The translations under genes were made by a program, and so were the position numbers. From Deltaproteobacteria bacterium (GTDB lineage Bacteria > Desulfobacterota > DSM-4660 > Desulfatiglandales > Desulfatiglandaceae), in contig JAGGTJ010000158.1 of NCBI GenBank assembly GCA_021163815.1, positions 1 through 39,003 of the forward strand: a stretch of DNA of 39,003 nucleotides, written 5' to 3'. This document shows, one piece after another, positions 8,356 to 16,416 of the stretch. The notes under the pieces were generated by a model, which worked only from the letters and a program-made list of their open reading frames with translations, ran no database searches and was not told the DNA's origin. How positions within the stretch are numbered: the stretch's first letter is position 1; the number at the start of each line of letters is the position of its first letter.

Positions 8356-8970
8356 GTGGCAACTGACAAATCATATTTACAACTTGTTACAAATGGGATT
8401 TTTGAAGAGAATCCGATATTTCGGCTTGCACTGTCCATGTGTCCGGCAGTTGGTATTTCAACTACCGTTATGAATGGACTCATGTTGGGGATTGCGGTAC
8501 TGTTTGTTCAGGTATTTTCCAGCGTTACAGTTTCTTTGATCAAAAACTTTATTCATCCCCGTATCCGTATCCCAACCTATACCCTTATAATAGCAACCTG
8601 GGTTACGGTAATTGATTTGACTCTCTCAGCCTACTTTCCTCAGGCCTATGCCAAGATGGGCATATTCATAAAGCTTATTGTGGCATTTGCAATCATTACC
8701 ATGCGCCTTGAGGTTTTTGCCTGTAAAAAACCAGTAACAGCATCCTTTTGGGATGGAGTTGGAATGGGACTGGGTTTCATGTTTGGCATGGTAACACTTG
8801 GTTTTGTCAGAGAACTCTTAGGCTCAGGCAAGTTGTTGGGATACGATGTTCTTGGATTTAAACCTCTCCTGTTTTTTATTCTGCCCTGTGCCGGTTTTTT
8901 TGTAGTAGGATTGATGATGGGGTTTTTCAACTGGATCGAGGCAACGTATAAGAAATACATTACAAAATAA
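8356..8970 (+). CDS. rnfE: Rnf complex subunit RnfE
   Basis: RnfE is a six-helix membrane subunit of the RnfE/NqrD family which, together with RnfA, forms the intramembrane iron-sulfur site and ion path. It has 204 residues and a GTG start preceded by GAAGAGGA at suitable spacing. The first conserved cysteine is present (C29 in LALSMCPAVG). The second, in the family motif T-N-C-x4-R-x-E-x-F-A, is absent: the aligned segment here reads VAFAIITMRLEVFA, with Ala for Cys. A cysteine at position 123 (VFACKK) lies ten residues further on. Whether the metal site is altered or rescued by that residue is unknown. Fourteen bases separate it from rnfA. Confidence 0.92.
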   Translation: MATDKSYLQLVTNGIFEENPIFRLALSMCPAVGISTTVMNGLMLGIAVLFVQVFSSVTVSLIKNFIHPRIRIPTYTLIIATWVTVIDLTLSAYFPQAYAKMGIFIKLIVAFAIITMRLEVFACKKPVTASFWDGVGMGLGFMFGMVTLGFVRELLGSGKLLGYDVLGFKPLLFFILPCAGFFVVGLMMGFFNWIEATYKKYITK

Positions 8971-8984
8971 GAGGTTAATAAGAG

Positions 8985-9926
8985 ATGAAACTGATAAAAT
9001 ATTTTTTCATTCTGACTATAACCCTGTCTTTATGTGCCGTTAGTACTCTTTCAGAGGCAAAGGGATTGGTTTCAAATACCAGCTTTGCTGATCAGAACGG
9101 AATTGTAATTCATTTTTTCAAAAGTGTAGATTCTGCAACTGCATCTTCTTCTGAAAACTATTACGTGGTAGAAGAACAGGATCCTGATATTCGCATACCT
9201 GTTACAGACGTCAAACTGTCAAAAGATAATAAGAAGGTCGTTCTCAGGTTTGCTGAACCACTCAATACGGCAAAAAAATACAGAGTTACACTTTTAAATA
9301 TAGGTGGTGAAGAAAAAACAGTCTTTTCTGTAAGTAAGCCCTACGTTGGCTTTCTCTTTTCCATTCTGCTGGGAGCATTTTTAATACATAATTTTGTCTT
9401 TACCAAATACCTTGGTCTATGTGTTTTCTTTGGTACATCGAAAAAAAAGGCAACGGCAAAGGGTATGGGGGTAGTTTTTACAATTTGTATCGTGTTTGCA
9501 ACTTCCATAAGTTGGCTTCTGAATCAATATGTTTTAAAACCATATGACCTTACCTATCTCCAGATAATAGTATTTATCGGTTTGGTCTCCCTCACCGTAC
9601 AGGCAGTAGATACCATTTTACGAAAGATAAACCCTATTCTTTTTAAAGAGTTCGGTGTTTATTTGGTACTTGTTATTGCCAACTGCGTTATACTGGCAGT
9701 TCCCTTGATTATGGCAACAGAGGAATATAATTATTGGGAGACATTTATGTTGAGTCTTGGTGCTGGTCTTGGTTTTCTGCTTGCCCTCTATCTCATGGGA
9801 ATAGTAAGAGAACGTATGGAGCTGGCAGGAATACCTCCTACATTCAAGGGGTTACCTATTGCCTTTGTTCTTGCTGGACAGTTTGCTCTTGCCTTTCTTG
9901 GATTTTCAGGATTAAAGATATTTTAA
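8985..9926 (+). CDS. rnfA: RnfA with an N-terminal signal peptide and Ig-like domain
   Basis: The last 193 residues (about 121-313) are a complete RnfA, the six-helix partner of RnfE, with the conserved cysteines C146 (KYLGLC) and C234 (VIANC) that correspond to the NqrE/RnfA iron ligands. Before it is an extra ~120 residues: a signal-peptide-like segment (1-25, KLIKYFFILTITLSLCAVS) and a beta-rich domain (about 30-118). That domain contains KLSKDNKKVVLRFAEPL and YRVTLLNI, reminiscent of SbsA/SwmB-type Ig-like domains. The start has no alternative near residue 120 with a ribosome-binding site, and the frame is continuous. RnfA is known to have its N-terminus outside the cytoplasm, so an exported N-terminal domain is topologically sensible. 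Its role might be docking of an extracytoplasmic partner. Confidence 0.92.
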   Translation: MKLIKYFFILTITLSLCAVSTLSEAKGLVSNTSFADQNGIVIHFFKSVDSATASSSENYYVVEEQDPDIRIPVTDVKLSKDNKKVVLRFAEPLNTAKKYRVTLLNIGGEEKTVFSVSKPYVGFLFSILLGAFLIHNFVFTKYLGLCVFFGTSKKKATAKGMGVVFTICIVFATSISWLLNQYVLKPYDLTYLQIIVFIGLVSLTVQAVDTILRKINPILFKEFGVYLVLVIANCVILAVPLIMATEEYNYWETFMLSLGAGLGFLLALYLMGIVRERMELAGIPPTFKGLPIAFVLAGQFALAFLGFSGLKIF

Positions 9927-10031
9927 TAGTTTTATAAAAAATTTCAGTTGTACCCTGAATTTTGGGCGGATACAGATTAACTAATTTTAAAAATCTTAAC
10001 ATAATGCTGTAACAGGAGTCATCAAACAATT

Positions 10032-10910
10032 ATGGATCCTACATTAGTAAAAATGGCAATCGGAGGTATTGCCCTTCTTGGTTGCATAGGACTGTTCTTT
10101 GGTATAGGTTTGGCGCTTGCTGCGCACAAGTTCGCTGTAGAAACCAACCCTCTCGTGGAAGAGGTGTTAGAGGTACTCCCTGGGGCAAACTGTGGTGGTT
10201 GTGGATACGGTGGGTGTGAAGGATATGCAATGGCCGTTGTGGAAGATCCGGAAGTACCGCCCAATCGCTGTGTGCCTGGAAGGGAGGCAGTTGCAAAAAA
10301 GGTTGCCGAAATCACAGGCAAAAAAATGAGTGCGGTGGAGGATGTAATAGCTGTTGTACGTTGTTCAAAAACAGAGGGACAAGTGTCCCAGAAATATCAA
10401 TACATCGGATACCAAACATGCACGGCTGCCAATCTGGCGAACGGTGGGCCATCTGCCTGTCAATACTCATGCATAGGCTTGGGAGACTGTGCAAGAGCAT
10501 GTCCTTTTAATGCAATTGAGATAAAAGGAGGTTTCCCAGATATAGACCCGGACATCTGTGTTGGTTGTGGAACCTGTGCAAAGACATGCCCCAAAGGCAT
10601 CATAGAGATTCAAACCAAAAAGGCCCGTGTCTGGTTGCCATGTTCCAGTAAAGACAAGGGAAAGGAAGTTAAGGATGTTTGCAAGGTAGGATGTATTTCA
10701 TGCAAGATGTGCGTAAAGACTTGCCCTGCAAAGGCCATTACATATAAAGACAATCAAATACATATAGATCATAAGGCGTGTATTGAGTATGGCTCTGAGT
10801 GTAATGAAATCTGCGTGGAGAAGTGTCCAAGACACATACTGAGGATCTATAATCCAGATGCACAGAGGGCCGTTAATGCAAATAATGAACGAAAAATGGC
10901 AACCGCCTAA
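10032..10910 (+). CDS. rnfB: Rnf complex subunit RnfB, polyferredoxin
   Basis: RnfB is the ferredoxin-facing subunit that feeds electrons into the Rnf complex. The 292 residues begin with a membrane helix (about 8-31), then the RnfB-specific cluster with cysteines C54, C57, C62 and C80 (NCGGCGYGGC...C). Several ferredoxin-type motifs follow, including CIGLGDCARACP, CVGCGTCAKTCP, CISCKMCVKTCP and CNEICVEKCP. A GGAG at 10015-10018 lies upstream of the ATG. It lies between rnfA and apbE on the same strand. Confidence 0.95.
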   Translation: MDPTLVKMAIGGIALLGCIGLFFGIGLALAAHKFAVETNPLVEEVLEVLPGANCGGCGYGGCEGYAMAVVEDPEVPPNRCVPGREAVAKKVAEITGKKMSAVEDVIAVVRCSKTEGQVSQKYQYIGYQTCTAANLANGGPSACQYSCIGLGDCARACPFNAIEIKGGFPDIDPDICVGCGTCAKTCPKGIIEIQTKKARVWLPCSSKDKGKEVKDVCKVGCISCKMCVKTCPAKAITYKDNQIHIDHKACIEYGSECNEICVEKCPRHILRIYNPDAQRAVNANNERKMATA

Positions 10911-10932
10911 TTTTTTATAAGGGACCAATCGA

Positions 10933-11970
10933 ATGAACAATATCAATGAAAACAAGAGGATAAACAGACGTTCTTTCTTAAAGCTTTCAGGTTTATTAGG
11001 TGTCTCTACAATGGCATCCACAATAATGCCGGTAAAACCTGCAGAGGCCTTTTTGTTTAACCGTAAAGAGTACAAGATAAGTGAAATGCGTCTTGCAATG
11101 GGAACATTTGTAAGCATTACGGCAATACACAAATCCCGAAGTCAGGCAGAAGATGCGTTTGCTCAGGCGTTTGAAGAAATTAACAGGTTAACCTCCATAC
11201 TTAGTCGTTTTCAGGAGGAATCTCCTGTCTATGAATTAAACTCTACAGGAAAAATCAAAGGGATACCAAAAGAATTAAAAGATGTTCTTATTGATGCCCA
11301 AGCCCTATATCGCAGGTCTTATGGGGCATTTGACATCACGGTTAAACCGATAATAGATCTGTACAAGGAATGTTCAGACAGGGGTTATGATCCGGACTCT
11401 AATCAAATTGCCAATGTGTTGCAGCGTGTTGGTGGTAGCTACCTTAAATTGGATGGAAATTCTCTCTACTTTACACGTAGCAACATGGGAATTACCCTTG
11501 ATGGAATTGCAAAAGGTTATATTGTAGATAAGGTTTCATATATCCTGAAAAAGAATGGTATCAAAAATCATCTGATTAATGCCGGTGGTGATATACGTAC
11601 CAGTGGAACCGCAGCAAATGGTAAAAAATGGACCATAGCAATTCAGGATCCCCATAAACAGAGAAGATATCCTGATCTTATTCACATGAACAATGGAGCT
11701 GTGGCCACATCAGGAAACTATGAGGTATATTACGACAAACAAAAGGTATTTCATCATATTACCAACCCTCGTACGGGTCTTTCTCCTCAACAGTCAGTAA
11801 GTGTATCGGTAATGGCACCAACGGTACAAAAGGCTGATGCGTTGTCTACTACTGTTTTTGTTTTAGAACCACAAAAGGGCATAAATTTTATAAACAGCCA
11901 GCCTGAGTGTGAATGTTTTATCATTGAACATAATGGAATTATAAAACGCTCATCAGGATGGATAGGATAA
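10933..11970 (+). CDS. apbE: FAD:protein FMN transferase ApbE, Tat-exported
   Basis: ApbE transfers FMN from FAD to a Thr in RnfD and RnfG-type subunits. The 345-residue protein has a twin-arginine signal (NRRSFLKLSG, arginines 12-13) followed by a hydrophobic stretch and an AEA cleavage-like site near residue 38, consistent with export to the side where RnfG receives its flavin. Family signatures are EMRLAMGTFVSITA, DGIAKGYIVD, NAGGDIRTSG, HITNPRTG and ADALSTTVFVL. It starts 22 bases after rnfB and closes the rnf cluster. The 417 bases after it are repeat-rich. Confidence 0.95.
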   Translation: MNNINENKRINRRSFLKLSGLLGVSTMASTIMPVKPAEAFLFNRKEYKISEMRLAMGTFVSITAIHKSRSQAEDAFAQAFEEINRLTSILSRFQEESPVYELNSTGKIKGIPKELKDVLIDAQALYRRSYGAFDITVKPIIDLYKECSDRGYDPDSNQIANVLQRVGGSYLKLDGNSLYFTRSNMGITLDGIAKGYIVDKVSYILKKNGIKNHLINAGGDIRTSGTAANGKKWTIAIQDPHKQRRYPDLIHMNNGAVATSGNYEVYYDKQKVFHHITNPRTGLSPQQSVSVSVMAPTVQKADALSTTVFVLEPQKGINFINSQPECECFIIEHNGIIKRSSGWIG

Positions 11971-12245
11971 AAAAACAATTTAGTGCCACCCATCCACAAA
12001 TCGATTTTGTGGTACTGCCAAGTTTCCAATCCAGAAAGAAAATCAAGGGATCACGCGGAGGTATACATCGGGGACGTCACATCTGTCTGCATGCCCCGCA
12101 CAGGCAGGCGAGTGATCCCGCAGATTGTCCTCGCTTCATTCGGACTCTCACCCTTCGGGCAGGCCCCCGGTTTCGGTAAAATTGGTACTGCCCTATTCAA
12201 ACCGGTGCGTGTCACACAGGCACAACATCTTTATAATTTGTTGAT
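11971..12245 (-). repeat. Repeat-filled gap after apbE with an inverted family B end (B3)
   Basis: No gene is visible. The stretch from about 12160 to 12250, read on the minus strand, matches the start of family B (ATATCAACAAATTATAAAG, then GTTGTGCCTG, then CACGCACCGGTTTGAAT). A family D hairpin with CTGTCTGC and GCACAGGCAG arms lies at 12083-12108. Family A follows directly at 12246. Confidence 0.5.
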
Positions 12246-12401
12246 ATTGATGAGCCCGTAAAAAGTAGAACCGATGGCTAAGTAAAAATCTTCATATACA
12301 AGGCGTAGTGTTTGGGTATACGTGAAGGCATACAGGTAGTATGTCGAACGTATAACCAAACACTATAACACAGTAGATGGAGACTTTTTACGACGCCATC
12401 A
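12246..12401 (+). repeat. Family A MITE-like element, full length (A1)
   Basis: The left end reads ATTGATGAGCCCGTAAAAAG. The reverse complement of the right end reads TGATGGCGTCGTAAAAAGTC. These are imperfect terminal inverted repeats. The core 12308-12363 is itself a hairpin bounded by GTGTTTGG and CCAAACAC. There is no coding capacity. The right end overlaps the 3' end of the neighbouring glycosyltransferase gene and supplies its stop codon. Confidence 0.75.
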
Positions 12402-14700
12402 CACCAAAGAGTAATTTGTTGTCTGCAACAAGGTTGTGCATTCCCATTATTTTGTACATCTTAATTAATGAAATAAGACAACTAAGCGTAGATTCAGCCC
12501 CCTGATTTTCATTTACCCCATTTGGCTGAAGGGCATCATAACATCCTCCGGTTCCAAAATCATAAAGAGGTATCCCTAAATCATTTTGCCCAAGGAACCA
12601 TCCCAAACAACGCTGGGCCTCCTGAAACCAGACTGTATCTGCTGTTGCAATATATACATCAATACACGCATCAATCAGATTCATCACCTCTATGGGTTGC
12701 TGATCAAATTTTGCCTTTTCCCCTCCCCTGCTATACCATCCTGAATTACCAATTATTGAAAGATGGCCATTTTCGGACGTCTGCTCCTTAAGGAGCCATC
12801 TAAGTGCCTGCAACCCGGTCATAAACATATCTTCATTAGGTATCCATTGCCCTGCAAGAATCAAGGCATGTGGCAACTTGGCATTTGCATAGGTTAATCT
12901 ATCCTCACACCAAGGCCAATCCTCTGTGGCATTTTTCTGAAAAAGCGCAAACAGCCTTTCTGCCAAGACTGTTCTCATTCTTCGAACTTGAGAATCCCCG
13001 CCATACTTGTTGAGATATGCATCAAGACCTACAACACTAAACGCCCATGCCCGGGGAGAAGACAGCTCCTCCAAGGCAGGAAGGCTTAAATGAAACAGCC
13101 GCATAGCCATATTTTGAATTCCCCTGTTCGGCGAATATCTGACAGCCGTCCCCAGGCCCCAGATTGCCCTTGCATGCGAATCTTCACTTCCAATCTCATC
13201 AAGCCACTGTCTGTCATAAGAAAGAAAGTTCCTGAATCTGTGTTTTTCATGGTTAAAGGCAAAATTTAAAAAGGCAAGATATCTTGTCAACATCGGCAAA
13301 ATTGTTTTATCTTTATTCAATGAATAATATGTACACAAGGCGATAATTGCCCTGGCATTATCATCTGTACAGTATCCATGAAGAACATTGGGTACACTAT
13401 ATACAGAATGCTGTATAATTCCTGTATCATCTGTTATGGCCTTCAGGTGTAAAAAGTTTATATCGGGAAATTCTGACAGAACTCTCTGTTCCTGAACCGC
13501 TGTGGCCAGATCTCTCGGTGCCTGTCTGCGCAATTCTATAACATCAGTCATAACAGAAAGATATTTCTGAGCCACCTTCGAATAAATCATAGACCTGCTG
13601 AACTGATATGCCTGTCTGCGCATATCTTCGCGCCTTTGATCATTATCCAGCAGATCTACTATAGCATTGGCCATCGCCCCAGAATCATTGAACGGAACAA
13701 GGCATCCCCGACCTTCTGCCAAAAGCTCCCGAGCATGCCAGAAAGGTGTTGAAACAATCGCAGCGCCTACCCCAAGGGCATAAGCCAACGTACCAGATGT
13801 GATCTGTTCTTCTTTTGGATATGATAACGCATATATCTTTGCACTTCTAAGACACTCTATTAAGGCCTCATCTGAAATAAACTTATTATAGAAAACTATG
13901 TTATCATAGACACCCATTTGCCTTGCCAGTTGATGCAGAGTGTTTCTATAGGCATCCCCTGACATCTCTTTTACATGCGGATGGGTTTCCCCCAAAATCA
14001 CATACACTGCCTCAGGATGTTTTTCAACAATAGCGGGCATCGCCTTTATCATAGTTTCTATACCCTTACCTGGCCCCAACAGGCCAAAGGTAAGGATCAT
14101 GTCCTTACCCTGTATCCCAAGACGATAATTGTACTTACCTGGTTCTCCAAAAGGTACATCAGGAATTCCATGAGGAACAAATGAAATCTTGTCTTCAGGG
14201 ATACTGTATATATCTAACAGGATCTCTATTGCCTTATGACTCATAACCAAAAGATGATCTGACAAACGGGCAATCTCCTGAATAACAAACTTCTGCCCTG
14301 GAGAAGGCTCTATAAGAACTGTGTGCAGATTGGTAATAACCGGCATGTGTAAGGCCTTTAACATATGCAGGATATATGATCCATCTGTCCCCCCAAATAT
14401 GCCAAACTCATGTTGAAGTAAGGTTACCTCATATTGGTTGGCATTGAGAAAGTCTGCTGCCCAATAATAATCTGTCTGCACATTTACCCGGATATTAAAT
14501 TTGACACGTGGGGGATAATCATATCCTTCAGGCTTGTCATTCATAGCCACTACAGAGATATCCGCCATAGAGGATTCAAGTTCTTTTGCAAGCACGTCAC
14601 ACAGGTTGGTTGTATATGTGGCAATGCCGCATTTACGTGGCAGATGGTTACCGATCACAGCTATTTTGGACAGATTAAACTTTTTTGTATCATTTACCAT
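12388..14700 (-). CDS. GT4-type glycosyltransferase with a C-terminal helical domain
   Basis: A protein of about 770 residues. The first ~400 form a GT-B glycosyltransferase: an N-terminal NHLPRKCGIATYTTNL motif typical of GT4 sucrose/trehalose-phosphate-like transferases, a donor-binding region FGLLGPGKGIETMIKAMPAI, and SGTLAYALGVGAAIVSTPFWHARELL. The remaining ~360 residues look like an alpha-helical toroid domain (HGYCTDDNARAIIAL, SEDSHARAIWGLG) as in glycoside-processing proteins. The start at 14700 is chosen because AAGGAG lies 9 bases upstream; an in-frame extension to 14772 would overlap the upstream gene. It follows two GH130-like genes and a second glycosyltransferase, so it probably makes or remodels a mannose- or glucose-containing glycan. 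Its last residues (MAS) and TAA stop fall inside repeat A1. Confidence 0.8.
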   Translation of the reverse strand: MVNDTKKFNLSKIAVIGNHLPRKCGIATYTTNLCDVLAKELESSMADISVVAMNDKPEGYDYPPRVKFNIRVNVQTDYYWAADFLNANQYEVTLLQHEFGIFGGTDGSYILHMLKALHMPVITNLHTVLIEPSPGQKFVIQEIARLSDHLLVMSHKAIEILLDIYSIPEDKISFVPHGIPDVPFGEPGKYNYRLGIQGKDMILTFGLLGPGKGIETMIKAMPAIVEKHPEAVYVILGETHPHVKEMSGDAYRNTLHQLARQMGVYDNIVFYNKFISDEALIECLRSAKIYALSYPKEEQITSGTLAYALGVGAAIVSTPFWHARELLAEGRGCLVPFNDSGAMANAIVDLLDNDQRREDMRRQAYQFSRSMIYSKVAQKYLSVMTDVIELRRQAPRDLATAVQEQRVLSEFPDINFLHLKAITDDTGIIQHSVYSVPNVLHGYCTDDNARAIIALCTYYSLNKDKTILPMLTRYLAFLNFAFNHEKHRFRNFLSYDRQWLDEIGSEDSHARAIWGLGTAVRYSPNRGIQNMAMRLFHLSLPALEELSSPRAWAFSVVGLDAYLNKYGGDSQVRRMRTVLAERLFALFQKNATEDWPWCEDRLTYANAKLPHALILAGQWIPNEDMFMTGLQALRWLLKEQTSENGHLSIIGNSGWYSRGGEKAKFDQQPIEVMNLIDACIDVYIATADTVWFQEAQRCLGWFLGQNDLGIPLYDFGTGGCYDALQPNGVNENQGAESTLSCLISLIKMYKIMGMHNLVADNKLLFGVMAS

Positions 14701-14722
14701 AAAGAGGTGCTCCTTTATCATA

Positions 14723-16183
14723 TCAAGGCGTTTGCATTGCATATAGTAACTTGTCAAGTGGTACAGAGGCAAAACCTGATCTTATATCAGACATACCATA
14801 CGGTATAATCAACTCTCCATTATGTATAATGGCTCCACATGAATAGACCACGTTAGGGACATAACCATCCCTTTCTTCTTCCGTTGGGGTAAGCAGAGGA
14901 TAAGGCAGCCGGCCAATGATTTTTGCAGGGTTATCCAAATCAAACAGTATGGCACTCATAGAGTACTGTCTCATTGGCCCCACACCGTGCGTAAGCAACA
15001 ACCACCCTCTTTTAGTCTCAAGAGGGGGACCACAGTTACCTATCTGAACCAATTCCCACGACTCGGAAGGTTCTTGTATAACCTTGGATTCCTGCCAAAA
15101 ATGCAAATTATCTGAAAACATAATATGATTATTGACTCCATCCTGCCTGGAAACCATAACAAACTTACCATTAATACGTCTCGGGAACAGGGCCATACCC
15201 TTATTCTGCACTGCCTTTCCATTTAATGTAAGGATCCTGAAGGTAACAAAATCCTTTGTCTCAATCATCTGAGGCAATACATCACGGCCGTTGTATGCAG
15301 TGTAAGTAGCATAATAGATTACTGTCCCGTCATCATCGATAAAACGGGTAAACCGGGCATCTTCAAGCCCCATACTCTCATTTTCCGATACAGGAAAAAT
15401 CACTCTCTCAGATATCCTGCGATCAGACCGAAATTTAATTTCATAATTTGATCTTGCGACCCACAAAATTCTTTCAACTGTCTTATGTAATAAATCCTGT
15501 GAGAACATATTTCTATTTAAAATCTTCTGAAGTTCTTTCTTACCCTGCTCATAGGTAAACTCCTCAGGCAATCTCTCAAACAGATAGGCAGTTATCTCAT
15601 TGCAGGCCCCCATTTCATTCAGTTTTAACTCAAACAGACGTTTAAGATAAACAGGATTTAACTGAACCTCAGGTGTATCAACAAATCTGCTCACCGGATC
15701 AAGCAAGATCTTGTTATCTTTGTCAATCTTCCCACTTCTAAACTCTATTGATGATATATGACCTTCACCTACAGCTCTGAAGCTCATAACAAACCTTATA
15801 GAACCCTCGGCAAGATGATCCTGATTTGGATGGAGCACAATCGATGGGTTAAAAAGGCCTGCTGATTCAATGGAGTATTCCATTGTAAAATATGCCCCTA
15901 TCAAGGCACGTTTTTGGTCACTTATCTTTACATCACCAGGCATAAAGGGTTTAGCCTTAAGAAAATTTTTTTCAAATGCATTAAAGATATCTCTATGCCG
16001 CTTTGAATAATGTTTAACAACATAATCCAGGACTTCAGAGACCTCCTCTTCTGACATGTTCAAAATTCGCTCAAGAAGCCTGTTCACACAATTATAATTA
16101 CCCGGCATGTACAAACGTGTTATTACACGTGCAGAATCCCTGATGTATATCCCCTTTTTTCTTCTTACCCCTAATTTTTTCAT
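14723..16183 (-). CDS. GH130-family glycoside phosphorylase or hydrolase, long form
   Basis: The 486-residue protein has the five-bladed beta-propeller signature of GH130 (beta-1,4-mannosyl phosphorylase-like, formerly DUF377). Visible segments are ESMGLEDARFTRFIDDDGTV (about 270-290), YYATYTAYNGRDVLPQMIE, FPRRINGKFVMVSRQDG, GPPLETKRGWLLLTHGVG and DGYVPNVVYSCGAIIHNGEL. An extra N-terminal ~190-residue region precedes the propeller. The GLEDAR segment contains the catalytic-site aspartate region in this family. Whether it phosphorolyses or hydrolyses, and on which mannoside, cannot be told. It ends 22 bases before the next glycosyltransferase start, so the two are probably co-transcribed. Confidence 0.75.
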   Translation of the reverse strand: MKKLGVRRKKGIYIRDSARVITRLYMPGNYNCVNRLLERILNMSEEEVSEVLDYVVKHYSKRHRDIFNAFEKNFLKAKPFMPGDVKISDQKRALIGAYFTMEYSIESAGLFNPSIVLHPNQDHLAEGSIRFVMSFRAVGEGHISSIEFRSGKIDKDNKILLDPVSRFVDTPEVQLNPVYLKRLFELKLNEMGACNEITAYLFERLPEEFTYEQGKKELQKILNRNMFSQDLLHKTVERILWVARSNYEIKFRSDRRISERVIFPVSENESMGLEDARFTRFIDDDGTVIYYATYTAYNGRDVLPQMIETKDFVTFRILTLNGKAVQNKGMALFPRRINGKFVMVSRQDGVNNHIMFSDNLHFWQESKVIQEPSESWELVQIGNCGPPLETKRGWLLLTHGVGPMRQYSMSAILFDLDNPAKIIGRLPYPLLTPTEEERDGYVPNVVYSCGAIIHNGELIIPYGMSDIRSGFASVPLDKLLYAMQTP

Positions 16184-16221
16184 ATACTTACACCCTACCG
16201 CCGAACGGGAAAGATAACACC

Positions 16222-16411
16222 TTAAACCGGCATGGCCATATTAAAACCTGGCCTGTACGTTACCATATCTGCCTGTGCGCCAACGCATCTGCCTGTGCGC
16301 CAACGCACGCAGATAGGCGCAGATAGGCGCAGACAGGATATCCTATCCACCCCACAGATATGAAAATACAGTCTGGTCTTTCAGTACAGTTTTCTGTGTT
16401 TTCACGGTAAA
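16222..16411 (+). repeat. Family C copy with nested family D tandem hairpins (C2/D3)
   Basis: The outer parts TAAACCGGCATGGCC (16222) and GAAAATACAGTCTGG then TGTGTTTTCACGGTAAA (to 16411) belong to family C. Between them 16267-16337 contains ATCTGCCTGTGCGCCAACGC twice in tandem, followed by two AGATAGGCGC units that can pair back to it. This is an expanded family D hairpin. The two GH130 genes are separated by this block. Confidence 0.6.
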
Positions 16412-16416
16412 TTTTT

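Noticed and set aside
12246-12401. Insertion sequence with a transposase
   Set aside because: The element is only ~156 bases and has no coding frame; it is non-autonomous at most.
16267-16337. CRISPR-like tandem repeats
   Set aside because: Only two 20-base units in direct contact without spacers, and they fold with the following sequence as a hairpin. No cas genes are near.
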